Source: Gammaproteobacteria bacterium (lineage in GTDB: Bacteria > Pseudomonadota > Gammaproteobacteria > Diplorickettsiales > Diplorickettsiaceae). From it: a stretch of 42,325 nt of DNA. The notes under the pieces are model-generated. The model had not been told where the DNA came from. It saw only the letters and a program-made list of their open reading frames with translations, and did not search any database. Within the stretch, counting starts at the first letter, position 1; every line of letters begins with the position of its first letter. A program made the position numbers and the translations under genes. Below are positions 19,514-30,500 of the stretch, in pieces. Location: NCBI GenBank assembly GCA_005877695.1, contig VBOA01000011.1, forward strand, positions 213,595 to 255,919, in the 5' to 3' direction.

Positions 19514-20626
19514 ATGCATATTGGCGTTCCTAAAGAAATTAAGAATAATGAATTTCGAGTGGCGATAGTCCCATCGATTGTTCGCGAATTGACGGATCAT
19601 GGTCATCGAGTATTCATTGAAACGAATGCAGGCAGTGGAGTTGATATTTCAGATAAAGATTACCAAGAAGCAGGGGCGACCATACTGAATAGTGCACAAG
19701 AAGTTTTTGAACAAGGTCATTTGATCCTTAAAGTAAAAGAACCGCAACCACAAGAGTGTGCTTATTTAAATGAAGAAAAAACCTTATTTACTTTTCTGCA
19801 TTTGGCCGCGGATAAAAAACAAACTGAATTATTACTTGCTTCAAACTGTACCGCTATTGCATATGAAACAGTGACCGATGCCAGAGGGGTGTTACCCTTA
19901 CTAGCACCTATGAGTGAAGTGGCAGGGCGCATGTCGATACAAGCTGGTGCACATTGTTTAGAGAAAGCACAGGGAGGGCGCGGTATTTTATTATCCGGGG
20001 TTCCTGGAGTTTCATCAGCAAGTGTGATTGTTTTAGGTGGTGGAGTCGTGGGTAGCAATGCGATTCGTATGGCTTTAGGTTTAGAAGCGCAAGTGACGGT
20101 CTTGGATAAATCGGCTGCAAAGTTAAAAGAGTTGGATCTGCAATTTGGCGGACAATTAAATACCATTTTTTCGACACAAGATGCGATAGAAAAATATGTA
20201 CCGCTTGCCGATTTATTAATAGGCGCAGTGCTCGTGCCTGGAGCGGAAGCGCCAAAAATTGTGACACGGGATTTGTTAACTAAAATGCGTCCAGGCTCGG
20301 TTGTTGTTGACGTTGCAATCGATCAAGGTGGTTGCTTTGCAACCAGCCGACCGACGACACATACCGATCCAACTTATATTGTTGACGATATTGTTCACTA
20401 TTGTGTGAGTAATATGCCGGGCGCCGTACCACGTACGTCGACATTTGCTTTGACGCATGCCACACTTCCTTACATTTTGGCCTTAGCGAATAAAGGTATT
20501 TATAAGGCTTTAGCTGAAGATGTCCATTTACGTAATGGTTTAAATATTTCACGCGGTCACATAACCCATCAAGCTGTGGCTCATGTCTTTGATAAGCCTT
20601 ATGTATCAGCACGGGAGGTTTTTTGA
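19514..20626 (+). CDS. ald: Alanine dehydrogenase
   Basis: The 370-residue enzyme interconverts L-alanine and pyruvate with NAD and ammonia. It matches the family from MHIGVPKEIKNNEFRVAI through the substrate region (LILKVKEPQPQE, AYETV) to the NAD loop VLGGGVVGSNA near residue 172-182 and the typical VVDVAIDQGGCFATSRPTTH. GTGGAGTTAATATG provides the ribosome binding site. In this position after dnaG relatives carry rpoD, so the ald-peptidase pair looks like a different neighbourhood or an insertion. The next gene starts immediately after its TGA, which suggests use of amino acids released from peptides as carbon and nitrogen source. Confidence 0.94.
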   Translation: MHIGVPKEIKNNEFRVAIVPSIVRELTDHGHRVFIETNAGSGVDISDKDYQEAGATILNSAQEVFEQGHLILKVKEPQPQECAYLNEEKTLFTFLHLAADKKQTELLLASNCTAIAYETVTDARGVLPLLAPMSEVAGRMSIQAGAHCLEKAQGGRGILLSGVPGVSSASVIVLGGGVVGSNAIRMALGLEAQVTVLDKSAAKLKELDLQFGGQLNTIFSTQDAIEKYVPLADLLIGAVLVPGAEAPKIVTRDLLTKMRPGSVVVDVAIDQGGCFATSRPTTHTDPTYIVDDIVHYCVSNMPGAVPRTSTFALTHATLPYILALANKGIYKALAEDVHLRNGLNISRGHITHQAVAHVFDKPYVSAREVF

Positions 20627-22000
20627 GTGTTTAATTGTTTTATTGATGAATCCTCGCGATCGATTCCTATTATTGCTGTTGTGCCGGAATTATGGTCGGC
20701 TTGGTTAGCAGAGCAAACAAAAGCCACTCAGCAATGGTTACAGTCTATTAATTTTATTGCTAAACCCGGAAGTTATAGTTTACTTCCTGGAAGCACAGGA
20801 CAACTGCAACAAATTTTATTGATAGTAAATGATGATGCAGATTTTTGGACATTTGGATTGTTACCTAACGTATTACCCGCAGGACATTACCATATAGCCG
20901 CTAGCGATAAGCCTAAATTACTTGAACAGATTGCTTTAGCATGGGGTTTAGGTGCGTATGAATTTACCCGCTATAAAAAATCATCTCGGCCTTTAGCACA
21001 ATTGTTTATTGCAAAAAAACATCGTAGCCAATTAATGATCAAGCTTGAGGCGATTTATAGAGTTCGGAATTTAATCAATACGCCCGCGGATGATATGGAT
21101 CCAGCCGAACTCGTAGAGAATGTATTTGAGATCGGTAAAAAATACCATGCTACGGTGACACAAATAGTGGGCACAGATTTATTAACGGCTAACTATCCCG
21201 CAATCTATACGGTGGGTAAAGCCAGTTGTCATGAACCCCGTTTAGTTGATTTACGCTGGGGTGATAGCAAACATCCAAAGCTTACCTTAGTGGGTAAAGG
21301 CGTTTGTTTTGATTCCGGCGGATATAATTTAAAATCGAGCGGCAACATGTTGGCTATGAAAAAGGATATGGGTGGAGCAGCGAATGCGATCGGCTTGGCC
21401 GAAATGATCATGGCTCATCAATTACCAGTATGTTTGCGTCTATTAATTCCCGCAGTAGAAAATTTGGTTTCCGGTAACGCCTATAAACCCGGAGATATTA
21501 TTCAAACACGACATGGTTTAACCGTAGAGGTTGGCAATACTGATGCCGAAGGCCGTCTGATTTTAGCAGATGCCTTGTGTGAAGCGGATAGTGAAAGTCC
21601 AGAATTGTTAATTGATTTTGCGACGTTAACCGGTGCGGCACGAGGCGCCGTGGGAACAGAAATCAGTGCTTTTTTCACTGATCAAGAACCATTAGCACTC
21701 GATATCATGCAACATGGTTTACAAGAGCAGGATCCAGTCTGGCGTTTGCCTTTGTACAAACCCTATCAAAAATTACTCGATAGTAAGTTTGCTGATTTAA
21801 ATAATTGTGGATGTTCTCCATTTGCCGGTGCCATTGTCGCGACATTATTTTTGCGTAGTTTTATTAGCGAAGAAACAACTTGGTTACACTTTGATTTTAA
21901 TGCATACAATGTGACTACTCGACCAGGTCGACCGGAAGGAGGAGAGGCGATGGCGATATTAGCAGTGTTTAGTTATTTAGCCTCTCGATATGCAGCTTAA
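20627..22000 (+). CDS. M17 family leucyl aminopeptidase
   Basis: The 457-residue protein is a cytosolic metallo-aminopeptidase of the PepA/PepB group. The two-metal site is complete: GKGVCFDSGG (Lys and Asp), MKKDMGGAA (Asp) and NTDAEGRLILADAL (Asp, Glu and the catalytic Arg). The N-terminal regulatory domain (1-160) is divergent. The start is a GTG directly after the ald stop codon with GGGAGG inside the end of ald, so translation of the two is coupled. It liberates N-terminal amino acids from peptides, fitting an amino-acid-consuming parasite; alanine could be passed to Ald. Confidence 0.92.
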   Translation: MFNCFIDESSRSIPIIAVVPELWSAWLAEQTKATQQWLQSINFIAKPGSYSLLPGSTGQLQQILLIVNDDADFWTFGLLPNVLPAGHYHIAASDKPKLLEQIALAWGLGAYEFTRYKKSSRPLAQLFIAKKHRSQLMIKLEAIYRVRNLINTPADDMDPAELVENVFEIGKKYHATVTQIVGTDLLTANYPAIYTVGKASCHEPRLVDLRWGDSKHPKLTLVGKGVCFDSGGYNLKSSGNMLAMKKDMGGAANAIGLAEMIMAHQLPVCLRLLIPAVENLVSGNAYKPGDIIQTRHGLTVEVGNTDAEGRLILADALCEADSESPELLIDFATLTGAARGAVGTEISAFFTDQEPLALDIMQHGLQEQDPVWRLPLYKPYQKLLDSKFADLNNCGCSPFAGAIVATLFLRSFISEETTWLHFDFNAYNVTTRPGRPEGGEAMAILAVFSYLASRYAA

Positions 22001-22032
22001 GCAATGAAAAATAGATATAACAGGGAGTTAGC

Positions 22033-22674
22033 GTGAAATCAGATATTATTTTAAAAAAAAACCAAGAAACCAATCAATTAAATATCACCATAAAAACTGA
22101 AAGATTGTTGATGGAGTCTACCTATTCCACCCATTTTTGTCATTATAAAAAGCTGTTTATGAATTCAGAAAATATGCTTAAAGTAATGGATGGGAATCCT
22201 TGGAATGAAAATCAAATTGACAACCGACATCAACAATGGGTAGCACATTGGAATAATAATAATCCTTTTAGTTCTTTTTAGTTCTTTCGCCATTTTAAAA
22301 AAGATACCGATGAATTTATTGGGCATGTGGTGTTAGAAAAAACTGAACAGCCCGGTGTTGCTGAGTTAGCCTATGCGTTTGATAAAAAGTTTTGGGGACA
22401 AGGTTATAGTAAGGAAGTAGTGCCTATTATAGTACAAGAATATGCGCCTGAATTAGTTAAACGCGATTATAAATTGGCAGGAGAAAACTTCAAACGAATT
22501 GAAGCAACTGCCCGGCCCGATAATCCCGCTTCTATTAATTTATTAAAAGCGGCCGGTTTAAAAAAATTTTCTGAAAAACCTAAATGGGGACAACTTCGTC
22601 ATTTTTTCTTTATTAATACTGATGGTTTAACAAAACTCTCAGGTCAGCAATTTATGCGACCTCATTTGGATTGA
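22033..22674 (+). pseudogene. GNAT N-acetyltransferase interrupted by an in-frame TAG
   Basis: A GTG at 22033 behind AGGGAG opens a frame that reads through one TAG at 22279-22281 and continues without frame change to the TGA at 22672. The product would be about 212 residues and shows the RimJ/RimL type pattern: TERLLME near the start, ELAYAFDKKFWGQGYSKE (acetyl-CoA loop) and RIEATARPDNPASINLLKAAG. The stop lies in a locally repeated TTTTAGTTCTTTTTAGTTC stretch. The protein substrate cannot be read. The two parts share one frame, so a single nonsense change or small duplication explains it. Confidence 0.8.
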
Positions 22675-22725
22675 TTAAATAATTTATTTATTTTTATTAA
22701 TAATTTTCTTGTAAAAAAAATCCGT

Positions 22726-22731
22726 TATACT
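22726..22731 (+). promoter_or_regulatory. Candidate -10 box TATACT for the coiled-coil gene
   Basis: TATACT lies 36 nt upstream of the ATG at 22767 within a very A/T-rich region. No convincing -35 hexamer is present at the usual distance, so this is a weak call. Confidence 0.3.
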
Positions 22732-22766
22732 GTTTTTCTAATTTTTAAATTTGGAAAAATAAAAAT

Positions 22767-23114
22767 ATGCCAACAATGGAACAACTTCGTCAGGACATTG
22801 CAACCAAAACCACTGAGCTTGAAACCTGTAGTCGAAAGTTAAAAGAATTGGATACACAATGTAAAACCCAGCAATGTAAAGTAACCAAAAAAGAAAATGA
22901 AATTCATGAACTAAGTGCAAGATTGGCCAACTTACAGAGAGAGTTAAGCACAGATCAAGGAGAATTAAACACACGTAAGACAGAAAGGAGAAACTGTCCT
23001 CAAAAAGAAACGAATCTGATGTTTGAAATTGGTGCTTTAAAAAGAGAACTAGGGACATTAGAAAGTAGCGGAGCGATGGATTACAGCAGGGATAGTCGAA
23101 GGTATGGAAGATAG
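22767..23114 (+). CDS. 115-residue coiled-coil protein
   Basis: I do not recognise this protein. Residues about 5-95 are one continuous coiled coil, rich in Glu, Lys, Gln and Leu, with heptad spacing (LRQDIATKTTELETCSRKLK, then IHELSARLANLQREL). Four cysteines (CS, TQC, CKV, NCP) lie in the coil. The tail is short and charged (SRDSRRYGR). It starts at an ATG with GGAAAAAT upstream and appears to be a single-gene unit between two pseudogenes. Such small coiled-coil proteins are common among effectors and surface adaptors of intracellular bacteria, but no function can be assigned. Confidence 0.65.
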   Translation: MPTMEQLRQDIATKTTELETCSRKLKELDTQCKTQQCKVTKKENEIHELSARLANLQRELSTDQGELNTRKTERRNCPQKETNLMFEIGALKRELGTLESSGAMDYSRDSRRYGR

Positions 23115-23147
23115 TTAGTCACATTTAATATAGAATGGGTTGGTTAA

Positions 23148-23220
23148 AGGATGGGGTGTCGGAAATGACCGAAAATATGACATATCGAACTCAAACAACT
23201 TCATATTAACATAAGGGCCT
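23148..23220 (+). promoter_or_regulatory. Decayed TPP riboswitch-like sequence
   Basis: The stretch matches the true THI element at 31450-31524 in order and spacing: GGGGTGTCGGAAA is identical, then TGACCGAAAATATGACATATCGAACT against CGGCTGAGACTATGACCCGTCGAACTT, then TTCATATTAACATAAGG against TTCATATCAGCGTAAGG. Both are followed by an AAATTCATT stretch. The bases that hold thiamine pyrophosphate (CTGAGA, and CAGCGTAAGG) are altered, so it probably no longer binds. It lies upstream of a methyltransferase pseudogene, not a thiamine gene. A candidate -10 box TATACT (23261-23266) is downstream of it. Confidence 0.6.
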
Positions 23221-23309
23221 TTCTAAAATTCATTTTCTGTAAAGCTTCCATTTTTTTACTTATACTGAAAATTACTTAACTAAATTAAAATTTAAGGATA
23301 AGTTTATTT

Positions 23310-24266
23310 ATGTTAACGAGGATTAAGCAGACTGCTTTTAATCTTAAGCGCTTTATTACTAAAAAAATAGCACCTACGAATAGTTTTCCATTTCCGTCAG
23401 AATTCGATGCCAATCTGTATAAAAAATTATATCATGATGTTATTCAATATAATCCTAAAGACTTATATACCCATTATTTAAATCATGGGATAAAAGAAGG
23501 CAGAAGGGCAAATGTTTTAAAAACTAAACTTGATTTCATAGATCTTATTCCTAAGGACAAAAAAATATTAGAAATTGGTCCACTTTGTAGCCCTTTAGTA
23601 TCCGGTGAAAACGTTTTTTATTTTGATATCCAGAATAAAGAAGATTTAATGTTAAAAGCTAAGTCTTTTGGGCTTTCAGTTAAAAATGCTTCACATATAC
23701 ATTTTGTATCTCCAATAGGAAACTTAGAAATAGTCGATGAATGTTTTGACGTGGTACTTAGTAGTCATTGCATAGAACATCAACCTAATTTAATAACACA
23801 TTTGAGTCACATTGAAAGATTACTCAATCCGGGTGGATATTATTTTGTATTAGCGCCGGATAAGAGATATTGTTTCGATCATTTTATTCCTGAATCCAGT
23901 CTAGCTCAGGTGCTAGAAATACAGATTTAGAATAAAGGATTTCATTCGCTGCGTACTTTTCTTGAGGGAGGGTGTTTAACAACGCATAATGAACCTTTAA
24001 GACATTGGAAAGGAGATCATGGGGATCCCTTCTCTGTCATTAAAGAAAACCTTGATAAAACTTTAAAAAAATATAATGAAGCTTTAAGCTTAAAAGAATA
24101 TGTCGACCTACATACATAGTATTTTACTCCACATTCCTTTAAAAATATTATAAAGGGCTTAAATGTTGCATCTTATATTCAGCTTACGGTAGAAAAAATA
24201 TATCCTACGCTTTATGGTGCTAATGAATTTTGGGCTATTTTGAGAAAACCTTTAAAGGGTCAATAA
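23310..24266 (+). pseudogene. SAM-dependent methyltransferase with two in-frame TAG stops
   Basis: The frame begins at an ATG (23310) behind AAGGATAAG and would run to the TAA at 24264, but has TAG codons at 23928 and 24118. Read through, it gives about 318 residues: an N-terminal part (DANLYKKLYHDV, HYLNHGIKEGRRAN), a class I methyltransferase core (ILEIGPLCSPL, SHCIEHQPN, LLNPGGYYFVLAPDKRY) and a C-terminal part still well conserved after the stops (TTHNEPLRHWKGDHGDPF, YFTPHSF, YPTLYGANEFWAIL). The second TAG stands where a tryptophan is plausible (T-stop-YFTP). Conserved sequence after both stops says inactivation is recent. The substrate is unknown; related proteins often accompany glycosyltransferases. 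Confidence 0.8.
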
Positions 24267-24562
24267 TAAAAGGGATAGTTAACAATTGTTCAGGTTCAGG
24301 ACATATCTTAGGCGATTATCAATGTGATATGCGAATGCGTCAACGGGCTCTACTTTTATTTTTTTACAATCTAAATACTAAGCTTGCAAGGAAGATTATT
24401 GGAAACCAAGTTTAGTTATTGATTAAACCTATATCTTTCTGAGATGAAAAAGCTATAATAGGTCCAGTTAAGTATTTTGGTAGGCATTTTACAATATTCA
24501 ATCAAAACTTACTCTAACTTTTAAAAGCATTCTCATAAATCTAACAATAAAAGGAATATATT

Positions 24563-27500
24563 GTGCCCACTACAAAAAACACTCAATCCTATTCCCCAGA
24601 ATATTTTTTATCTTTCAGTGATGGAACGCTTTCAAGAAAGTTACTTGAGTTTTCTAAATATTCTAAAGAAGAAAAATGGACACCTAAAAATTTAGATGAG
24701 CATATTTCTAAACATATTTATCATTCTCGAAAAGATGCTCCGCATTATTATCTAGGTTATTTTAATGTCAGGGATTTTCTCGAATTTTCCTTAACCAAAG
24801 AAGGCAAACAAGCGATTGAGTTAATTAAAAAAGAACTTACCGAGTGTTTTTCGCAATTAAAAAATTGGGCAAAGCAGCAACAATTGAAAGTTGATATTAG
24901 GCAGCGAGCATTTAGTGTAGAGAGTATTCTGATTCAATTTTATAAGCGATTAATCGACAATGAATTTTTTGGAAAAAACTATTTATTTTATTCAGATGGA
25001 AAAAAAGCAATAGAAGTTATTACTTTATTAGTTAATGATAATACGATCGATTTAACTTTTCGGCAAAATCAATTGCTGACTTTAACCGGCGATGAAAATT
25101 TAATGCATTGTGCCGAAGGCTGTTATACCCATATTATGAAAACAGCTCGAGCGTTACAAGATTATTCCGATATGAATCTTCCCAGTTTAATTAAAAAATT
25201 TATAAGAAATTTAGCGCAAGAAACCATATTGGGTAGTCCTCCCCTAGGAAAAGATACCTACCCGACCCGTTTATGTGTGGCTGCAGGAATTCCGATCGAA
25301 GCCTATGAAATACATGCGCACAATTATTTAATGAACCAATTATCAGGTGAAATAGCAATAAAAGAATTTGAAATCGAAGATTTTTATACACATTCTTTTG
25401 AAATACCCGCGGTGAGACCGATTTGTTTAGAGTTCATATCTGATATCAAACAACAGTTTCGGGCCAATACTTTAGTACAATTTATTATTGAACAGTATCT
25501 TCAGCAAGAAATAACGGCTTGGACAGTTGATTTTAAAAAATTAGATTATTTTTTAAATCTATTTGGTAAAGATTCTGAATTTAATTGGCATCAAATTTTA
25601 AATTTTATAGAAGAATCAAACAAAATTATATTAAAGAACCAGGAGTTATTTGCAATTACCATTGCTGAACGTCTTATCAATAGCCAATGGTTCAGTTTAG
25701 ATAAGGATTCGCGTTTAACCGATCTATTTCATTTGATAAACCCTTATTTTATTCAAAAAAATATTCCTTATAATAATTTAATTGCTTTAAAGAATAGCGA
25801 TTGTCGAATATTTACTGGAAATTTAGCATTAAGTTGGATAAAAAAAGAAGATGAAAGGATGGATATTGTCAGTATATTGGCTAATGAATCGAATCCGATT
25901 GAAATTTTAAAGAAATATATCCCCAAGGAACAATTAATGGCTTTACTGGAAAATTGGAATGATATTTTTTTATTTTTTTCAAAACTTTCTTATAGTGCGC
26001 ATGGCCTAGCGATCGATTGGTTTATTGAAAGTGGTTTTGATCTTAGAGTTACATTTTTTAGAAAATTGGCGTTGCTTAAACAATTAAATAGTGTACCCAG
26101 TGAAATTGATAACGAAAATTATCAATTAATTTTTAATTTTAATAAATTATTTAGGATTTTAAATAGTGAAACATTAGAAAGTATATTATCAAGATTTAAT
26201 TTAAACCCTTTTATACAAGAATTATTAATTGATAATATTAATGCTAGAAATTTAATGCATAAGCAATTTTATGAAATTTTATCACATTTTATTCAGAATA
26301 TTGCCGCGGCTGGTTTTCAAAATTATAAGCAAATTATTTTTCACGATCCTACTAGCGATAAAGACAATACTTATTTAAGAAATATTGATTTTTTAAATTC
26401 ATATTTTGAACATGTTTATTTTAAAACCTTTTTAGAGAATGTCAGTTTTAAAGAAAGCACATTTAAGTCGGTTTATTTTTATTCTCAACTTGAACAGATT
26501 AAGCTTGAGCAAGGTCAAGGCGATATTACAATTTTTGGTACAATACAACATAGTATTATTTCGAATTTTGATGGATATTTAAGCTTAAGTCATATTAATA
26601 ATTTACAAATAAAGCGTTTTTTTGGCAGCATAAAAATTAAAGGTCAAATTAATGAGTTTTTTCTTGAAAATTCCTATTTAGAAAAAATAATTATCGAAGG
26701 AGATATTAGTAATAGTCGATTTTTTCAGGTAAATCTAAAACGATTGGAAATAAACGGAAAAATTATCCGCTCTTCTTATGCTTATTCTGATTTTAGAAAT
26801 ACTCGATTTTTACCCATTTTTCATGATAGATTTCATTCGTCATATCCACAGGTCAATATCGTTACCGGCGAATTTTATTTTCCGCAAGAGATTAATACTT
26901 TTTTTTACCGATCAAAATTTTCTACGCAATCAGTAAAAGATTTATTAAATTATCCAACTTTACAAAGTACTCATTTTTATTTATTTCGTTCGGCTGATTT
27001 AAGGGAGGTTGATTTTACTGACACTGAATTACAGTTTTCTTTAAATAAATATGAGACGGTTGATTTTAATCATGCTAATTTAGAAAAAATAAATTTTGAT
27101 AATTTTATGCGCTTTCCCAGCAATACTATTATTAAGTTTAATCAGGCGTTGTTAAAAGCAGCTTCTTTTCAAGGAGCGAATTTATTAAAAGTCGATCTGA
27201 GTGCTGCAGATTTAACCGATTGTGATTTATCGACAGCTTTTTTAGATAGCGCAAAATTGGGAAAAGCCATTATTGTCAATGTAAAAATGCAAGTCGATCA
27301 GTTATTCCAGTTTTATGATCAAGGCCACCGCGATTTTTCAACCATACGTTTAGTAGGTACTTTGAGTCCGATTTATCAGAAGAAAGATTTGTTCTCTGCT
27401 TTTTTATCACCACAAGCATTTGAGTATTTAATTACTCAGGGATTTAAGAATTTTAGACAAACCAATTTACGTATTATTCCTAAAGAAATTTATATGCAAT

Positions 27501-30500
27501 ATCAGTTGCGCAAGGATTTAATCTTTAAATATGCGATATTACCTTTAAAGTTTAGTTATGAGCATTGCTTAGATATACGATCGAGAAATAAAAGGGAAGA
27601 AGTCTGCTTATTTGGCTGGGAAGATGTTGATAACTTTAATCTTGAAAAGCAAGAACTTCGTAATTTACATAAAGTACGTATCGATAGCCAACATTTTCTT
27701 AATTTTTTTAAAAAAGTCCCAGGAGAAAAACGTCAACAACTCATCGAATTTGCAAGCAATTACCCTCTGGTCGGCCCACATGAGCAAACGATGAAACTCA
27801 ATCAGTTAATTCAATTATCGGCTTGGCGGGCTTACCTTAATAGGGTAAGTCGTATAGCTAATCAGGTGAATGCTGGTTTATTAGTAAAAGATACCTTGAT
27901 TGATTTTCTAAAAGGCGACTATCCAGATACTGCGATAAATCTTGGTTTTACTGCAGCCGGTCCCGCACTCGCACAACTTTCGAAGATTTTACTGGAGCAA
28001 GCAAAATTTTTAGAATTAGAGGGAAAATTGCTATTAAGCAATGCATTAAAAATATCATCGCCTTTCTTAGCCCGTGGGACGTCAGCTTACATTATTTATG
28101 ACCTGATTCAAGCGATTGATGGATTAGATGCTCAGGACGAAACTGCCTTGAGACGTGTTATTGATGATGTTTTATTTATCAGCATGGACTTGCTAGAAAT
28201 TGGGGCGGAATACATTGAGGTTTATGAATTATTAGAAGGCGTAGCATCGATTACCGGAGAAATAGGCGCGGTTGTTAAAAGTGTTATTTTTATTCATGCA
28301 GAGATCTACCGAGCTGTCCAGCAAGTTAAACAAATCCATGCCTTGGTTCCGTTGACCCAAAAAGAAGCTTTTTACGAATTGATTCATGCTATTTTTAGAA
28401 TGGATATTTCCCCTCATCTGCAAAAGACGATGCTAGAAAAGCAATTGGTTAATCAGCTAGTGGATCAAGCCTTTTTATTTTTGGAAAAACATCCTGAAAT
28501 TAAACATTATGTCTTTACTAAAATTAAACGAGTTGAAAATTGTTTTCCTACTTCTATTCATAAATTCGATTTTCTAGGCCGTATTATTGTGGTGCCTAGT
28601 AAAACTTGTCAGCCCTATTTATCAAATAATCTACATAATTATATCGATTTGGCTAAAGAAAATTATTCTAAATTTTGGTCGCGTACCAGCCCGTTATTAC
28701 CGTCCTGGGGTGGAAAATTACTTTGTTTTAAATCTGAACAAGAGGAAGAAAACAAATATTTAAAAAGCTTAGCTAATTTGGTGGAAGTTAATTATTTATG
28801 CACTCAAGCGATTGGTGTTACCGAGACTTATTATAGAACTGGGGATTATACGCTCATTGATGTGGCTGAAGGTTGGGATGATGTAGAAGGCTTTCCCGAA
28901 AGTCCAAATATTATTGTGGCACAAAAGGGCAAGAAAAGATTAAAGGGCGGGGAGAAAGATGATATATTTATTTTGCAAGGAGATGGAATTAGCGGTGTAA
29001 TTGATGGGATGGGTGGCATTAATACTTTAGAATTAGGCCAATTTGAGCCTAACCAGACCTTATTATCGATAAATTTAATAGAAAATAGCCTTAGTTATAA
29101 TGAGCCTAAATCCAACGCTAACGACCCCCTATTTTTTAATCATATACAACAAATATTAGGTCGGCAAACGAAAAACGATAAGATTATATGCGCTTGTGAT
29201 ACGCGTTACGTGGATGGCAGAGGTGGTATCCGCTTATTAGAAAAAGATAGCATTATTGTTGCCAATAATGTGAATTGTGATTATCAAATGCAAATAAAAG
29301 TTGAGCCGTTTACTGAAATTCTTAATGACGCCGAACGTGGAAATTTTTCATATTGGGTTGCTCGAGGAAACGGCCGATCCGACGTTCATTTACTCCAGCA
29401 GAACTCTTATCACCAAGTGTTTTTTAATTATAGTCTATCAGAAATACAAGAAATTAAATTTTTAAGTGATGAATCAGCAACCTTAGGCCAACAAATCAGT
29501 TTTTATTTTAACGCACCAGAGTTTAATAAAAATAGTAATCAGGGAATATTTCATATTTTATTTACATTTACCAATCAAACCGAAGTGATTTATTATTTAA
29601 AGGATGAAACTAATATTAAGCTAGGCCAAAAAAGGATTTATTTGGTGCAAAATAGTCAGTCAGCGCCTAGTAGAAATATTCCCTATTATCTTGAAATAGC
29701 CAACCGTTTAAAAGCGATTATTATGGTAAAGTCAGCGGCTGAGAGTTTATTGATAGGCACTTCTGAACAAGATATTTTACAAAATGATCCACTTTGCCCA
29801 AGTCATCTTGTCGGCAATGCCAATGAAAATATTTATAAAATTATACCTAAAACCGATAGTTATCGAATACCTGACGTTAACATTTATTACGCGCAAAATA
29901 GTACAAAAATCCAAACCCTGGATTTACGTGCAGTGGTCGATCAGTTTGAAAAACACAATGGCTGTCCGATCAACTTAGAAATTGAAGAAAGTAAAGGGAA
30001 TTTACATCTATTCGTTAATTCCGCTAAAGAATGTCATCAGCACCAAAAAATACTGGAAATCATTTTTCACGGCGCTCATCATGAAGGCTGGTTTAATCAA
30101 ATAAACATTATTGCACGTTATTCTTTTTCAGAAGTTACAAAACAAGAGAAGGATAAATTGACCTGGATTTTAAAACCGCGCCCTTTAATTTGGGACGAAA
30201 CCAAACGCGTCCTGGTGATTAAAGCACAGGATGTGGAACCGTTTACCAGCGTAATAATACCGGAAAAAGCACCTATACTGCATTTTGTGCGTGGCGGAGA
30301 AAGTTTAGCCGATTTGGTGGTGGTGGCTAAAATGAATGAACCATTTTTTCATGCCATCATTTTTGAAGAGTTTTTTGAAGAATCAAAATTAGCACAACAG
30401 GTGCTAGGAACGGTATCTATCCAATACCATGATAAACTCATCGAAATAGGCAATTATGCGCATATCGACGCCGAATTTATACCCAGCATAACGGAATTGT

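Noticed and set aside
22279..24120. TAG as a recoded sense codon
   Set aside because: Several intact core genes here end in TAG (nusA, truB, and the 1815 orphan), and dnaG's second frame does too, so TAG is an ordinary stop; the stops in the two accessory genes are better explained by inactivation.
24230..24415. Separate small gene of 61 residues
   Set aside because: It overlaps the end of the methyltransferase pseudogene in another frame, starts at TTG without ribosome binding site and has no family features.
28950..29000. RTX calcium-binding repeat toxin
   Set aside because: Only one GGEKDDIF-like unit is seen, not the tandem nonapeptides needed for an RTX domain; it is mentioned only as a resemblance.
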